A stretch of 64,000 nucleotides of DNA from Nitrospira sp. (GTDB lineage Bacteria > Nitrospirota > Thermodesulfovibrionia > Thermodesulfovibrionales > Dissulfurispiraceae), in contig NSJL01000004.1 in NCBI GenBank assembly GCA_002634385.1, positions 1-64,000 on the forward strand, read 5' to 3'. Positions within the stretch are counted from its first letter, which is position 1. Each line of letters starts with the position of its first letter. Positions 23,542 through 33,821 of the stretch are shown in pieces. Under the pieces are notes generated by a model. It was not told where the DNA came from. It did no database searches and was given only the letters and a program-made list of their open reading frames with translations. The translations under genes were made by a program, and so were the position numbers.

Positions 23542-24996
23542 ATGAGGATTGGTTGCCGCATTGCGGGGATTATCGCACTCTTTCTCCTCTTCCCCTCCTG
23601 TGCCCCGCTGCAGCAAAGAGCCGCTTTCGAAGCCCTCTTTGATACGCCTGCTCTGTCTTCCGCCCAATGGGGTGTTGCCGTTTCTTCGCTGCGGACGGGG
23701 GAGATCCTGTACCAGAGGGAGGCGAACAGGGAGTTCGTTCCCGCCTCCACCATGAAGCTTTTCACTACCGCCGCGGCCCTCATCCGGCTCGGTCCCGACT
23801 TCAGGTATACCACCGCGCTTTATACAGGAGGTCTCCTGCAAGACGGGACTCTGCAGGGCAACCTGGTGATACGGGGAAGCGGCGACCCCTCCTTCTCGGG
23901 GCGATTCAGCCGAGAGGGGGCAACAGGGGTGTTCGTGCAATGGGCGGACGCCCTGCAGCGCGAAGGGGTACGGGAAATTGACGGGGATGTCGTCGGGGAT
24001 GATACTTTTTTTGACGGGCAGTATCTTGGGAACGGCTGGTCGTGGGATGACGAGACCTTCGGGTATGCAGCGCAGATAAGCGGACTCTCCTTTTATGAAA
24101 ACAGCGTTGACGTAGAGGTCTCCCCCGGCGAAGGGGAAGGGTCGTCTGCCGTACTCAGGATTGTACCCGATACCCGCTATGTGACCCTCCTCAACCGGGT
24201 GATTACGGCTCCTGCCGGCGAATCCGGCTCGTTGCATTTCTTCAGGTCTCCGGGGACCAACGTGGTTACCGTCTCCGGCCGGATCGCCTCCGGCTCCCCC
24301 GTCCTCCGGGAGATGGTCAGCGTACACGATCCCGCCCTTTTTTCCGCTACGGTTCTGAAAGAGGTCCTTGAGTCCAAAGGGATACGGGTCCGTGGCGTAC
24401 CGGTCGGTGCCGGGAGGAAAGGAGTGGTGCCGGAGTACACTGCCATGAGGATCATCGCCTCCCACAGCTCGCCGCCGCTGCATGAAATCGTCAGGATCGC
24501 CAACAAGTGGAGCAGAAATCTGTATGCGGAGCAGCTCTTCCGGACCCTGGGAAAGGTTCTGGGCGGGGAGGGCTCCACCGCCAGGTCCTCCGAAGTGTTG
24601 AAAGAGACACTTTCCCGTATGGGGATAGCCCCCGATGCCGTTGCCATCTATGACGGCTCCGGTTTTTCCCGGCTCAATCTGGTGACCCCGCTCCATGTCC
24701 TCTCTCTGCTCGGCTTCATGGCCCGGCATGAATCTTTTCCGTATTTTTACAACTCCCTGGCGATCGCGGGAGTGGACGGAATCCTGCAAAGGAGGATGAA
24801 GGGCTCGGAGGCGGAAGGGAGGGTGCACGCAAAGACCGGCTATTTCCGGCATGTGCGGGCACTTTCAGGATATGTCACCTCGAAGGGAGGCGACATGAAG
24901 GCATTCTCGCTGCTGCTCAACAACTATCTCGGTCCTGCAGCCGAGGCGCGCGCCCTGCAGGACGGGCTCTGCAGTATCCTCTCCCGGATGCCCTGA
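23542..24996 (+). CDS. dacB: D-alanyl-D-alanine carboxypeptidase/endopeptidase, PBP4 class
   Basis: A 484-residue class C penicillin-binding protein acting on peptidoglycan in the periplasm. Its signal peptide ends LFLLFPSCAPL, which could be a lipobox. The catalytic motifs are in order: S-x-x-K in ASTMK (residues 67-71), S-x-N in NKWSRNLYAEQL, and KTG (431-433) in HAKTGYF. The long insert between the first two motifs (ADALQREGVREIDGDVVGDD...) is typical of PBP4. Length matches the family. The SxN motif reads SRN rather than the common SDN. No partner genes are adjacent. Confidence 0.92.
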   Translation: MRIGCRIAGIIALFLLFPSCAPLQQRAAFEALFDTPALSSAQWGVAVSSLRTGEILYQREANREFVPASTMKLFTTAAALIRLGPDFRYTTALYTGGLLQDGTLQGNLVIRGSGDPSFSGRFSREGATGVFVQWADALQREGVREIDGDVVGDDTFFDGQYLGNGWSWDDETFGYAAQISGLSFYENSVDVEVSPGEGEGSSAVLRIVPDTRYVTLLNRVITAPAGESGSLHFFRSPGTNVVTVSGRIASGSPVLREMVSVHDPALFSATVLKEVLESKGIRVRGVPVGAGRKGVVPEYTAMRIIASHSSPPLHEIVRIANKWSRNLYAEQLFRTLGKVLGGEGSTARSSEVLKETLSRMGIAPDAVAIYDGSGFSRLNLVTPLHVLSLLGFMARHESFPYFYNSLAIAGVDGILQRRMKGSEAEGRVHAKTGYFRHVRALSGYVTSKGGDMKAFSLLLNNYLGPAAEARALQDGLCSILSRMP

Positions 24997-25015
24997 GAGG
25001 ACTTTGAAATAGTTC

Positions 25016-25417
25016 CTAAGCAGCCGGAGAGGCGCCGGGAAGGTTTCTGAATATTTCCGGAAACCTGCGGGGCTTCCCCTCCCTGTCGAGGCAGGCGAAG
25101 GTGACATAGGCCTCCCCCAGGAGAACCCCGTCCCGCACAATATGACTCTTCAGGACGATGCGTGCGTTCTTCCGGTCCGCTATTTCGGTGGTGATTTCGA
25201 TGGTCTCTCCCAGCTTGGCCGGACGTTTATACCGTATATCCACATGGGTGATGACAAAGAGGAATCCCCGGGTATGGTATTCTGCAACGTCGATACCGTG
25301 CTCCAGCATGAATTCCGTACGCGCACGCTCCAGGAAGCGGAGATAATTCGCGTAATAAACGACACCGGCGGCATCGGTATCTTCGTAGTAGATTTTTATC
25401 TTCATCCGATGGGACAT
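25016..25417 (-). CDS. YbgC/4-hydroxybenzoyl-CoA thioesterase-family acyl-CoA thioesterase
   Basis: A 133-residue hot-dog-fold thioesterase. The signature YYEDTDAAGVVYYANYLRFLERARTEF holds the catalytic aspartate of the D-x-x-G-x-V-x-x-x-x-Y family motif. The rest (FLFVITHVDIRYKRPAKLGETIEITTEI, GEAYVTFACLDREGKPRRFP) aligns in character with YbgC. The start at 25417 is chosen because GGAGG precedes it; an open extension upstream contains no domain. YbgC is often linked to tol-pal, but those genes are not here. It converges on dacB with a 19-bp gap. Confidence 0.9.
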   Translation of the reverse strand: MSHRMKIKIYYEDTDAAGVVYYANYLRFLERARTEFMLEHGIDVAEYHTRGFLFVITHVDIRYKRPAKLGETIEITTEIADRKNARIVLKSHIVRDGVLLGEAYVTFACLDREGKPRRFPEIFRNLPGASPAA

Positions 25418-25500
25418 GATAGCCTCCTCCTCTTCGTCCTGTTCCCGCACCTCCTTATTATAGCCCAGACAGGAGCAAAGGACATACACCCTCCCGCTCT

Positions 25501-25543
25501 CCCGGAGTGAAATCCCCCTGCTCCGGGGGGATTTCACTCCGGG
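25501..25543. other. Perfect 18-bp inverted repeat
   Basis: cccggagtgaaatccccc (25501-25518) pairs with 25526-25543 across a 7-base loop. It is in the 5' region of the minus-strand thioesterase gene and upstream of the GGDEF-EAL gene. It could be a terminator-like or palindromic extragenic element. No T-tract follows in either direction. Confidence 0.55.
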
Positions 25544-25739
25544 GAGGTGATGAAAAGTCGCCATATCACCCTCCGGGAAAGAGTTCCATTTTCCAGGAAA
25601 GCATTCACGCGCAACAGGGGACATCCCTCTTCCCGGCAGGAGAGGAGGTGGAACGGAAAATGCTTTTCTAAACGGATTCGAGCATTATATACGTCTTCGG
25701 ACGGGACGCGGTAATGACCGTACCAGGGAGGCCTTCCCG

Positions 25740-28067
25740 ATGATGGGCGAAGAAATGTCGAAAGAGCAGGCAGGAGGAGAACTGGATATATTACGGCGGC
25801 GCGTGACAGAGCTGGAGAAGAGAGTGGCGAAGCACAGGCTTTTCGAGAAGAGGATACTCCGCATCAACACGATCCTCAGGGCCGTATGCTCTATCAATCA
25901 ACTGATGATCAAGCAAATGGATGAAGACGGCCTGCTGCGGGAGATCTGCGGCACGCTTACGGAGAGCCGCGGGTATTACAATGCGTGGATTGCTCTCCTC
26001 GATGAATCGAGGAGGCTCGTCAAGCTCAGGGAGGCTATACCGGGTAAGGGATTTGACGAGCTTATCCGCAAGATGCACGAGGGCAAGTGGCCCCCCTGCA
26101 CACAAAGAGCGCTGGAGCCGCCGGAAGCAGTGGCGACAATCAGTACCCCCTCCTCCTGCGGCGGATGTCCCCTTGTGGGAAGTTACTGGGGCGGGGGGGG
26201 AATGAGCGTGCGGTTGGAGCATTCCGGGAGACTCTACGGTTTCCTGGTGGTCTCCGTTCCTGCCCCTATCGTAGAGGAGGACGAGGAGGAATTATCCCTG
26301 TTCCAGGAAGTCGCGCGGGACGTCGCTTTCGGATTATACCGTATCGAGATGGAGCGGATGCGCCTCCGGGCGCTGGAAATACTCAGGAAGTCAGAGGAAA
26401 AATACAGGGACCTCTTCGAGAATGCCATCGATCCCATCTTTATCCTCGATGACGAGCTGAACTTCTGCGACGTCAATAAGCGTGCGGTGGAGCTGCTCGG
26501 GTATTCACGGGAGGAGTTCCTCCGCATGAACCTCCACGATATCATCCCTCCAGAGCAGATCCTGCGGTACGAAATCGAGAGGGAAAAGCTGCAAAAAGAG
26601 GGAGCGTATGAGAAGTTTGTAGGAAAGATGCGGAGACAGGACGGCTCCTTTATCGATGTCGAAGTGAGCTCTTCCGCCATTATCGAGGAGGGAGTGATTG
26701 TGGGCTCGCGGGACATCGTGCGAGACATTACCGAGCGCAAGAGGATGGAGGAGGCGATCCGGTATCAGGCCTACCACGACTTTCTCACGGGCCTCCCCAA
26801 CAGGATGCTCTTCATGGAGCACCTTACCCTCGAGCTGAATCAGGCGCGCCGGAACCGCTCCATGCTGGCTGTCCTTTTCATGGATCTCGACCGTTTCAAA
26901 TATGTCAATGATACCCTGGGGCATGCGGTGGGAGACCAGTTGATACGGGAGGTGGCGGGCCGCCTGAGGGCCTGTATGCGCGAATCGGATACGGTCGCGC
27001 GCATCGGGGGGGATGAATTCACCATGCTGCTTCCCCAGATCAGTCAGCCGGACGACGCGGCTTTCACCGCGAAAAAGATCATCTCGATCCTGCAGCGGCC
27101 CTTTGTCATCGACGGACATGAGCTCCATATCTCCACCAGCACCGGGATCAGCACCTACCCCGGCGACAGCGAAAATGCGGAGACGCTTCTGAAAAACGCC
27201 GATATCGCCATGTATCATGCGAAGGAGCTGGGCAGGAACAATTACCAGTTCTACAACCCCTCCATGAACGTAAGGACCATCGAGCGGATGCTGCTGGAAA
27301 ACAGCCTCCGGCAGACCATCGAGCGGAGCGAGCTGGTCCTTTTCTATCAGCCCCAGGTGAATATCAGAACACGGCAGGTCGTGCATATGGAAGCCCTGGT
27401 CCGTTGGCAGCATCCGGAGCTGGGGATGCTCAGTCCCCTGCAGTTCATTCCCCTTGCAGAAGAGACGGGGATGATCGCCTCCATTGACGAATGGGTGCTG
27501 CGCACGGCATGCTCCCAGAACAGGGCGTGGCAGGAAGCGGGATACACGAATTTGCGGATTGCGGTGAATCTTTCCGCACGCCAGTTCCAGCAGCGCCATT
27601 TCGCGGAAAAAATCTCGGAGATCCTGCAGGATACCGGCCTGAGCCCCCACTCCCTGGAGCTCGAGATCAGCGAGAGCTCCGCCATGCAGAACATCGAGCA
27701 TGCCTTTCCCACCCTGATGAAGCTGAATGAGATGGGCATCAGGTTCTCCATCGACGACTTCGGTACGGGGTGCTCGTCGCTGAGCTACCTGAAGAAGCTG
27801 CCTATCCGGAAGCTCAAGATCGATAAGTCTTTTGTCCGGGGTATTCCCCAGGACCCCGATGACCAGGCTATTGTCAATGCGGTGATCGCCATGGCGCACC
27901 AACTCAAGCTGGAAGTGGTGGCCGAAGGGGTGGAGACCGAGGAGCAGGCGGCTTTTCTTCATTCCAGCGGATGCGAAGACCTGCAGGGATTCCTTTTCAG
28001 TGTGCCCCGGCCCTCGGAGGAGTGCGGGGCATTGATGCACTGCGTTGACGGCCACTACCCGTTCTGA
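25740..28067 (+). CDS. GAF-PAS-GGDEF-EAL cyclic-di-GMP protein
   Basis: A 775-residue signalling protein. Order: N-terminal coiled coil (residues 8-40), GAF-like domain (about 45-200, with cysteines in SSCGGCPLVG), PAS (about 218-330), GGDEF and EAL. The diguanylate cyclase motif RIGGDEF is intact (about 421). The EAL domain keeps MEALVRWQHP (about 549), SIDDFGTG, KIDKSFV and AEGVETEEQ, although the usual ELTES position reads EISES. Both synthesis and hydrolysis of c-di-GMP look possible. No membrane segment is seen, so it is cytoplasmic. GGAGG lies eight bases before ATG 25740. It is a single gene. Confidence 0.93.
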   Translation: MMGEEMSKEQAGGELDILRRRVTELEKRVAKHRLFEKRILRINTILRAVCSINQLMIKQMDEDGLLREICGTLTESRGYYNAWIALLDESRRLVKLREAIPGKGFDELIRKMHEGKWPPCTQRALEPPEAVATISTPSSCGGCPLVGSYWGGGGMSVRLEHSGRLYGFLVVSVPAPIVEEDEEELSLFQEVARDVAFGLYRIEMERMRLRALEILRKSEEKYRDLFENAIDPIFILDDELNFCDVNKRAVELLGYSREEFLRMNLHDIIPPEQILRYEIEREKLQKEGAYEKFVGKMRRQDGSFIDVEVSSSAIIEEGVIVGSRDIVRDITERKRMEEAIRYQAYHDFLTGLPNRMLFMEHLTLELNQARRNRSMLAVLFMDLDRFKYVNDTLGHAVGDQLIREVAGRLRACMRESDTVARIGGDEFTMLLPQISQPDDAAFTAKKIISILQRPFVIDGHELHISTSTGISTYPGDSENAETLLKNADIAMYHAKELGRNNYQFYNPSMNVRTIERMLLENSLRQTIERSELVLFYQPQVNIRTRQVVHMEALVRWQHPELGMLSPLQFIPLAEETGMIASIDEWVLRTACSQNRAWQEAGYTNLRIAVNLSARQFQQRHFAEKISEILQDTGLSPHSLELEISESSAMQNIEHAFPTLMKLNEMGIRFSIDDFGTGCSSLSYLKKLPIRKLKIDKSFVRGIPQDPDDQAIVNAVIAMAHQLKLEVVAEGVETEEQAAFLHSSGCEDLQGFLFSVPRPSEECGALMHCVDGHYPF

Positions 28068-28115
28068 GCAGGGAAGTGCGGGAGGATTTCGCTCGAAATC
28101 GGGGCAGATGCGGGG

Positions 28116-29618
28116 CTACTTTTTCCGGACTGCCAGCTTGTTCAGGGCATTGATATACGCCCGCGCAGCGGCGACAATGATATCAGTATCCGCTCCATGA
28201 CCCCGGACGGTCTTGCCGTCTTCCCCTAGGGTTACGAAGACCTCTCCCAGGGCATCGGTTCCGCCGGTAATGCTTTTCACCTCGAACTTCAAAAGGTTAC
28301 TTTGAGTTTTCGTAAGGGCCACCAACGCCTTGTAGACCGCATCCACCGGACCGTCCCCGTGCTCCACCCTGTCGAAGATCTCCCCGTGCATTTTCAGCTT
28401 CAGCGCTGCGGTGGGCTTCACACTTGTCCCGCAGGAAAGGGAGAGGTCCACAAGGCTGTAGATTTCCGGAGTCTTCGCTACCTCTTCCGAAACGAGGGCT
28501 CCGATATCCTCGTCGAAGATGTTCTTTTTCTGATCGGCAAGGTGCTTGAACTTTTCGAAGGCGGTCTCGATCTCCTCGGGGCTGAGGTCATAGCCGAGTT
28601 CCCTGAGCCTCGTCTTGAAGGCATGCCTTCCCGAATGTTTGCCCAGCACGAGCTCGGTACGGTGCAGGCCGATGTCTTCGGGACGGATGATCTCGTAGGT
28701 CATCTTCTCTTTCAGCAGCCCATCCTGATGGATTCCCGACTCGTGGGCGAAAGCATTGGCCCCCACAATGGCCTTGTTGGGCTGTACCGCTATCCCCGTG
28801 ATCCGGGTGATGAGGCGGCTCGTGCGGATGATTTCCTTTGTAGTGATATTCGTCCGGGCGTTATAGAAATCCCCCCGCGTCCGGAGGGCCATCACCACCT
28901 CTTCGACGGAGCAGTTCCCCGCACGCTCGCCGATGCCGTTGACGGTGCACTCCACCTGTCCGGCGCCGTTCACCACCGCCGCCAGGGAGTTGGCGACCGC
29001 CAGGCCGAGGTCGTTATGGCAATGCACCGAGATCACGGCCCTGTCCCCGATCCTCTCCTTGATGGCCCTGATCATGCTCCCGAATTCGTCGGGGGTGGTA
29101 TACCCGACCGTATCCGGGATATTGACGGTGGAGGCGCCCGCATCGATGACCGCTTCGACCACATCAAGGAGATAGGGAAGCTCCGTTCTCGTGGCGTCCA
29201 TGGGGGAAAACTCGACATCTTCCACCAGGTGCCGGGCGAGCCGCACCATCTCCACCGAGCGCTTCAGCGCTTCCTCCCGGCTCACCCTGAACTGGTATTT
29301 CAGGTGAATGTCCGAGGTGGAGTGGAAAGTGTGTATCCGCCGGTGCGGAGCATCCTTTATCGCCTCGAAGGCCCTCCTGATGTCCTCCTCCCTGGCCCTT
29401 GCCAGCCCGGCGATGGTCGCCCCCTGCACCTCTTCGGCGATCCGCCGCACCGCGTCGAAATCCCCGGGCGAAGCAATGGGAAACCCCGCCTCGATGATAT
29501 CGACTCCCAGCTTCACCAGTTGTTTGGCAACCTGGATCTTTTCCTCCACATTCATGGAGGCCCCGGGGGATTGCTCCCCGTCCCGCAGGGTCGTATCGAA
29601 TATCTTAATGGTTCTCAT
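28116..29618 (-). CDS. leuA: 2-isopropylmalate synthase
   Basis: A 500-residue enzyme condensing acetyl-CoA with 2-oxoisovalerate, the first step of leucine synthesis. The HMGL-like barrel has FDTTLRDGEQSPGASM at the N-terminus and the metal-binding VISVHCHNDLGLA. NGIGERAGNCSVEEVVMAL and ANAFAHESGIHQDGLLK are diagnostic for LeuA over citramalate synthase, though the latter family is close. The C-terminal allosteric domain (SIT-GGTDALGEVFVTL) is present, so leucine feedback is likely. It overlaps pssA by 14 bp and ends the ilvC-psd-pssA-leuA unit. Confidence 0.93.
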   Translation of the reverse strand: MRTIKIFDTTLRDGEQSPGASMNVEEKIQVAKQLVKLGVDIIEAGFPIASPGDFDAVRRIAEEVQGATIAGLARAREEDIRRAFEAIKDAPHRRIHTFHSTSDIHLKYQFRVSREEALKRSVEMVRLARHLVEDVEFSPMDATRTELPYLLDVVEAVIDAGASTVNIPDTVGYTTPDEFGSMIRAIKERIGDRAVISVHCHNDLGLAVANSLAAVVNGAGQVECTVNGIGERAGNCSVEEVVMALRTRGDFYNARTNITTKEIIRTSRLITRITGIAVQPNKAIVGANAFAHESGIHQDGLLKEKMTYEIIRPEDIGLHRTELVLGKHSGRHAFKTRLRELGYDLSPEEIETAFEKFKHLADQKKNIFDEDIGALVSEEVAKTPEIYSLVDLSLSCGTSVKPTAALKLKMHGEIFDRVEHGDGPVDAVYKALVALTKTQSNLLKFEVKSITGGTDALGEVFVTLGEDGKTVRGHGADTDIIVAAARAYINALNKLAVRKK

Positions 29619-30456
29619 CCTTGTCCGCTCCCTCTTCTGAAAGGTTTTTCTCCTGGGGTCCCCGTACCGTTTTTTCGGTAGCGTTTTGCTCTGTATGCTT
29701 CAGTCTCATCCTCCGCACAAACAGGAAAATATTCTCAATTATACCCCAGGTAAGATAGGTCATGGCAAAGACAAAGATGGCGGTGGACGGGTGAATGAGG
29801 AGGAAGAAGAGGATCAGGACGAATACGATGAGGACCCAGAAGGGTTTCTTCTCCCTGAAATCGATCTCCTTGAGGCCGTGGTAGCGCAGGGTGCTTACCA
29901 TGAGCAGGGAGAGCAGAATGGTGATGGCGGGAAAGAAGAAGTTTTTCCCCGGTACCCCCGTCCAGAACTCGTAATAGAAGATCACCACCGACGCCAGCAC
30001 CGTCGCGGCGCCGGGTATGGGCATTCCCTTGAAGGCTTTCGATCCGGGAGCGCCGGTCTGGATATTGAAGCGGGCAAGCCGCAGCGCGCCGCAGGCAACA
30101 AAGAGGAAGGCCGCCGCCCAGCCGAGACGGCCAAAAGGCATCAACGCCCATTTGTACAGCAAGAGGGACGGGGCAACGCCGAAAGCCACCAGGTCCGAGA
30201 GGGAATCCAGCTCGATGCCGAACCGCGTGGAGGTATTGGTGAGTCGGGCGATCCATCCATCGAGACCGTCGAAGATATTCGCCAGGATAATCGCCCACGC
30301 CGCGTGGAGGTAGTTCCCGTTGAGCGCCGCAATAATGGCGAAGAACCCGGAGAACATACCGCAGAGGGTAATGGTGTTGGGCAGGAGGTAAACGCCCCTT
30401 TTTGGCTGCTTGCCGGAATCCCTTTTCTTGTCGAATTCTCTCTTTTTGAATGCCAT
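29605..30456 (-). CDS. pssA: CDP-diacylglycerol-serine O-phosphatidyltransferase
   Basis: A 283-residue membrane enzyme making phosphatidylserine from CDP-diacylglycerol and serine. The CDP-alcohol phosphotransferase signature is complete: D-G-x2-A-R-x8-G-x3-D-x3-D in FDGLDGWIARLTNTSTRFG and IELDSLSDLVAFG. Six to seven hydrophobic segments follow. The start at 30456 has GGGAG upstream and gives a basic N-terminus (MAFKKREFDKKR). The C-terminal 40 residues are hydrophilic and variable. Psd, the next enzyme, is encoded 66 bp upstream, so the two convert CDP-diacylglycerol to phosphatidylethanolamine. Confidence 0.93.
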   Translation of the reverse strand: MAFKKREFDKKRDSGKQPKRGVYLLPNTITLCGMFSGFFAIIAALNGNYLHAAWAIILANIFDGLDGWIARLTNTSTRFGIELDSLSDLVAFGVAPSLLLYKWALMPFGRLGWAAAFLFVACGALRLARFNIQTGAPGSKAFKGMPIPGAATVLASVVIFYYEFWTGVPGKNFFFPAITILLSLLMVSTLRYHGLKEIDFREKKPFWVLIVFVLILFFLLIHPSTAIFVFAMTYLTWGIIENIFLFVRRMRLKHTEQNATEKTVRGPQEKNLSEEGADKDENH

Positions 30457-30522
30457 CGCTGTATGCTCCCGGGATCCGGACACAGTCCCATGCGGGGAAT
30501 GGGGTATCCCCGTGCAAGCAGG

Positions 30523-31173
30523 CTATGCGGAGCCGGAATTCTCTCCTTTTTTCAGATGCCCCAGAATGGTTTCCCCAGCTCGTACCTTATCCCCTACCTG
30601 TACCGTGATCACCGTATTTTCGGGCAGAAAAACATCGAGACGCGAGCTGAATTTGATGATTCCGTAGCGCTCCCCTTTCTTCAGGGAGTGGCCGGCCCGC
30701 ACCCTGCAGACCGCCCTTCGCGCGATAGCCCCTGCCACCTGCCGGACCAGCACCCGGCACTCCTTCCCCTTCAGGAGCATTACGATATTCTCGTTGCAGA
30801 GCGATGCCTCCGGCTTGAAAGCGGAGAGGAACTTCCCGGGCGAATGCACGACCGCCTCCACCACCCCGTCGCAGGGGGCCCTGTTGACATGGACATTGAG
30901 GGGCGACATGAAAATGCTTATCTCGACAGCCCTTCCTTTCAGGTATTGCGCCTCCTCAACAGGGCGGATCTGGATGATCCTCCCGTCTGCGGGAGATACG
31001 AACGCCTCCTCTCCCCCGGGGATGCTCCTCTCCGGGTCCCTGAAAAAGTATCCCATGAAAAGGGTCAGCAGGAAAGGGACCAGCGCTATCCACGGGCCGC
31101 CTGCCAGAAAAGAGAGGACGGTAATGCCCCCAAAAAAAGCGAAAAAAGGATATCCTTCCGGTGCAAATTTCAT
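30523..31173 (-). CDS. psd: Phosphatidylserine decarboxylase, short PSD-like type
   Basis: A 216-residue decarboxylase producing phosphatidylethanolamine. It has two N-terminal membrane segments, then YFFRDPERSIPGG, VSPADGRII, ISIFMSPLNVHVNRAPCDG and VRQVAGAIARRAVC, all family hallmarks. The self-cleavage site that creates the pyruvoyl group lies at residues 176-177. It reads F-S-S-R, where short-type homologues usually have F-G-S-R, so cleavage would occur between two serines. Length fits the short bacterial/archaeal class. It lies between ilvC and pssA. Confidence 0.9.
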   Translation of the reverse strand: MKFAPEGYPFFAFFGGITVLSFLAGGPWIALVPFLLTLFMGYFFRDPERSIPGGEEAFVSPADGRIIQIRPVEEAQYLKGRAVEISIFMSPLNVHVNRAPCDGVVEAVVHSPGKFLSAFKPEASLCNENIVMLLKGKECRVLVRQVAGAIARRAVCRVRAGHSLKKGERYGIIKFSSRLDVFLPENTVITVQVGDKVRAGETILGHLKKGENSGSA

Positions 31174-31304
31174 GGATTCAAAATACCCGTGTGCAGATGA
31201 ACGGTTAGAGCGGAGAGGGACGGCACAACCGTCTCCCTTGTCCCTTGCGGGGTGCCGGCCCTCTCCGTACGCGGTGCTCCGTTGCAGATCACCGTTGCCG
31301 ATTA

Positions 31305-32366
<1,062 letters not shown>

Positions 32367-32515
32367 TTACACATTTTTCAAAATATTTTCAGGGAAGTAG
32401 TGCCTTACCTATATTATAACCATAACTGTCCGGGGATGGGGATGGGGGAACTCCGGTTTCAAGGCCCGGAACGCGCGTGTTGTCTCTTCGGGTGAAAAAG
32501 CCTTACAATGAGGGG

Positions 32516-33394
32516 ATGGAACAGATCTGGGTACCCCTCACCCTTGCCACCGCATTCTCCATTGCTACCAGCGACGCTTTTGCGAAAAAAGCCCTGGTCG
32601 CCCACGACGAGTATCTGATCGCATGGCTGCGGCTTGCCCTCGCGCTCCCCTTCCTTTTTCTCTCCCTGCTGTTCGTTCCCCTCCCCCCGCTCGACAGGGA
32701 CTTCTTTCTTGCCTCCTTTATCGCGCTGCCTTTCGAGATCATTGCCATGATACTGTACATAAAGGCACTGAAGATCTCTCCCCTCAGCCTGACGCTCCCG
32801 TTTCTCTCCCTTACCCCTGTTTTCCTGATTGTGGTGCCCTATCTGCTGCTGGGAGAGAAAGTATCGGCTGCCGGAGGGGCAGGGGTGCTGCTCATCGCTG
32901 CGGGAAGCTATACCCTCAACCTGAAAGAGTTCAGAAAAGGGATTTCCGAGCCCTTCCTCGCTATCAGGAAAGAAAGGGGCTCCCTCTATATGATCCTCGT
33001 CGCCTTTATCTTCAGCTTCACCTCCACCCTGGGCAAAAAGGCCATTGAGCATTCGTCTCCCGTTTTTTTCGGGACATTCTACTACACAGTGGTGGTCCTG
33101 GTATTCGCCCCCCTTGCCCTGCGCAAGTCCGGTTTGAAGGTGCGGGAGATTATCGGCAGCGGGGCAGTGAGGGCGTCCCTTATCCCGGGAATATGCCACT
33201 CAGTGGTTATTATCACGCATATGATCGCGGTAAGCATGACCAAGGTGGCCTACATGATCTCGGTGAAACGCCTGAGCCTGCTCATCGGGGTCTTCTACGG
33301 ACACCTGCTTTTCAGGGAGCCGGGCATCGGGGAGCGACTTGCGGGAACGATGCTGATGCTGGCGGGGTTCGTGTTGATCGTGCTTTCGCATTGA
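32516..33394 (+). CDS. EamA/DMT-family membrane transporter
   Basis: A 292-residue protein with ten hydrophobic segments in two EamA halves. The first includes ATAFSIATSDAFAKKALVAH and FLSLTPVFLIVVPYLLLGEK; the second includes SFTSTLGKKAIEHSSPVFFG and LLFREPGIGERLAGTMLMLAG. Each half ends with the family's glutamate-containing helix boundary. The substrate of DMT exporters cannot be inferred from sequence. The start is uncertain: ATG 32516 gives the usual short N-terminus, while in-frame GTG codons at 32477 and 32492 are alternatives; no strong ribosome-binding site supports any. It is divergent from ilvC. Confidence 0.85.
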   Translation: MEQIWVPLTLATAFSIATSDAFAKKALVAHDEYLIAWLRLALALPFLFLSLLFVPLPPLDRDFFLASFIALPFEIIAMILYIKALKISPLSLTLPFLSLTPVFLIVVPYLLLGEKVSAAGGAGVLLIAAGSYTLNLKEFRKGISEPFLAIRKERGSLYMILVAFIFSFTSTLGKKAIEHSSPVFFGTFYYTVVVLVFAPLALRKSGLKVREIIGSGAVRASLIPGICHSVVIITHMIAVSMTKVAYMISVKRLSLLIGVFYGHLLFREPGIGERLAGTMLMLAGFVLIVLSH

Positions 33395-33409
33395 AATGAT
33401 GAAAAAAAG

Positions 33410-33434
33410 AAAGCCCGATGGTGAGTCGGGCTTT
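33410..33434. terminator. Bidirectional intrinsic terminator
   Basis: aaagcccga (33410-33418) pairs with tcgggcttt (33426-33434). It is preceded by a run of A and so works on both strands. It separates the convergent transporter gene and the small minus-strand gene at 33466-33618. Confidence 0.8.
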
Positions 33435-33465
33435 GTATCTGCAGGAGACTCCGGAATTTTCTTCT

Positions 33466-33618
33466 TTATTGCTGTACTTCCTTGACAATGCACTCCAGGT
33501 CATACTCCTGGCATCTCCTCGTAATCCCCTGATTCGAGAAGTTGAACCGTCCGAAAAGGACCAACACATTGTCAGCGGTTCTTGAAATCTCTTCTTTGCC
33601 GGTGATAGTGGTAAGCAT
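33466..33618 (-). CDS. Small protein (50 aa), unknown function
   Basis: A 50-residue frame starts at ATG 33618, eight bases after GGAGG, and ends in TAA just before a terminator. The sequence (MLTTITGKEEISRTADNVLV, then LFGRFNFSNQGITRRCQEYD, then LECIVKEVQQ) is well mixed and not low complexity. A second ATG two codons upstream (33624) is possible but too close to the ribosome-binding site. The good translation signal and dedicated terminator argue for a real gene. No family recognised; the short tail LECIVKEVQQ suggests a helix. Confidence 0.6.
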   Translation of the reverse strand: MLTTITGKEEISRTADNVLVLFGRFNFSNQGITRRCQEYDLECIVKEVQQ

Positions 33619-33821
33619 TTTCATCACCTCCATCCCTACTTAAATTTTACCATAAAAAAGCCCCTCACATAACGGGAAAAGTATGCAGGTAAGATGTTGA
33701 TATAAAATGATAAATCAGGTTTTGACGGGAATGGAAACGACGAGCGGCGGGGCGGTGAAAAGGAGAGGGGGGAATACCGCAAGGGATTGCCAATCTGTCC
33801 GAACTCTGCTATATCAATACT

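Noticed and set aside
22990-24852. 620-codon minus-strand open frame opposite dacB
   Set aside because: It is a GC-rich shadow of dacB, with Arg/Gly/Pro-rich translation; dacB carries all family motifs.
28302-31200. Long plus-strand open frames opposite leuA, pssA and psd
   Set aside because: Antisense shadows of clearly identified enzymes; no family motifs in their translations.
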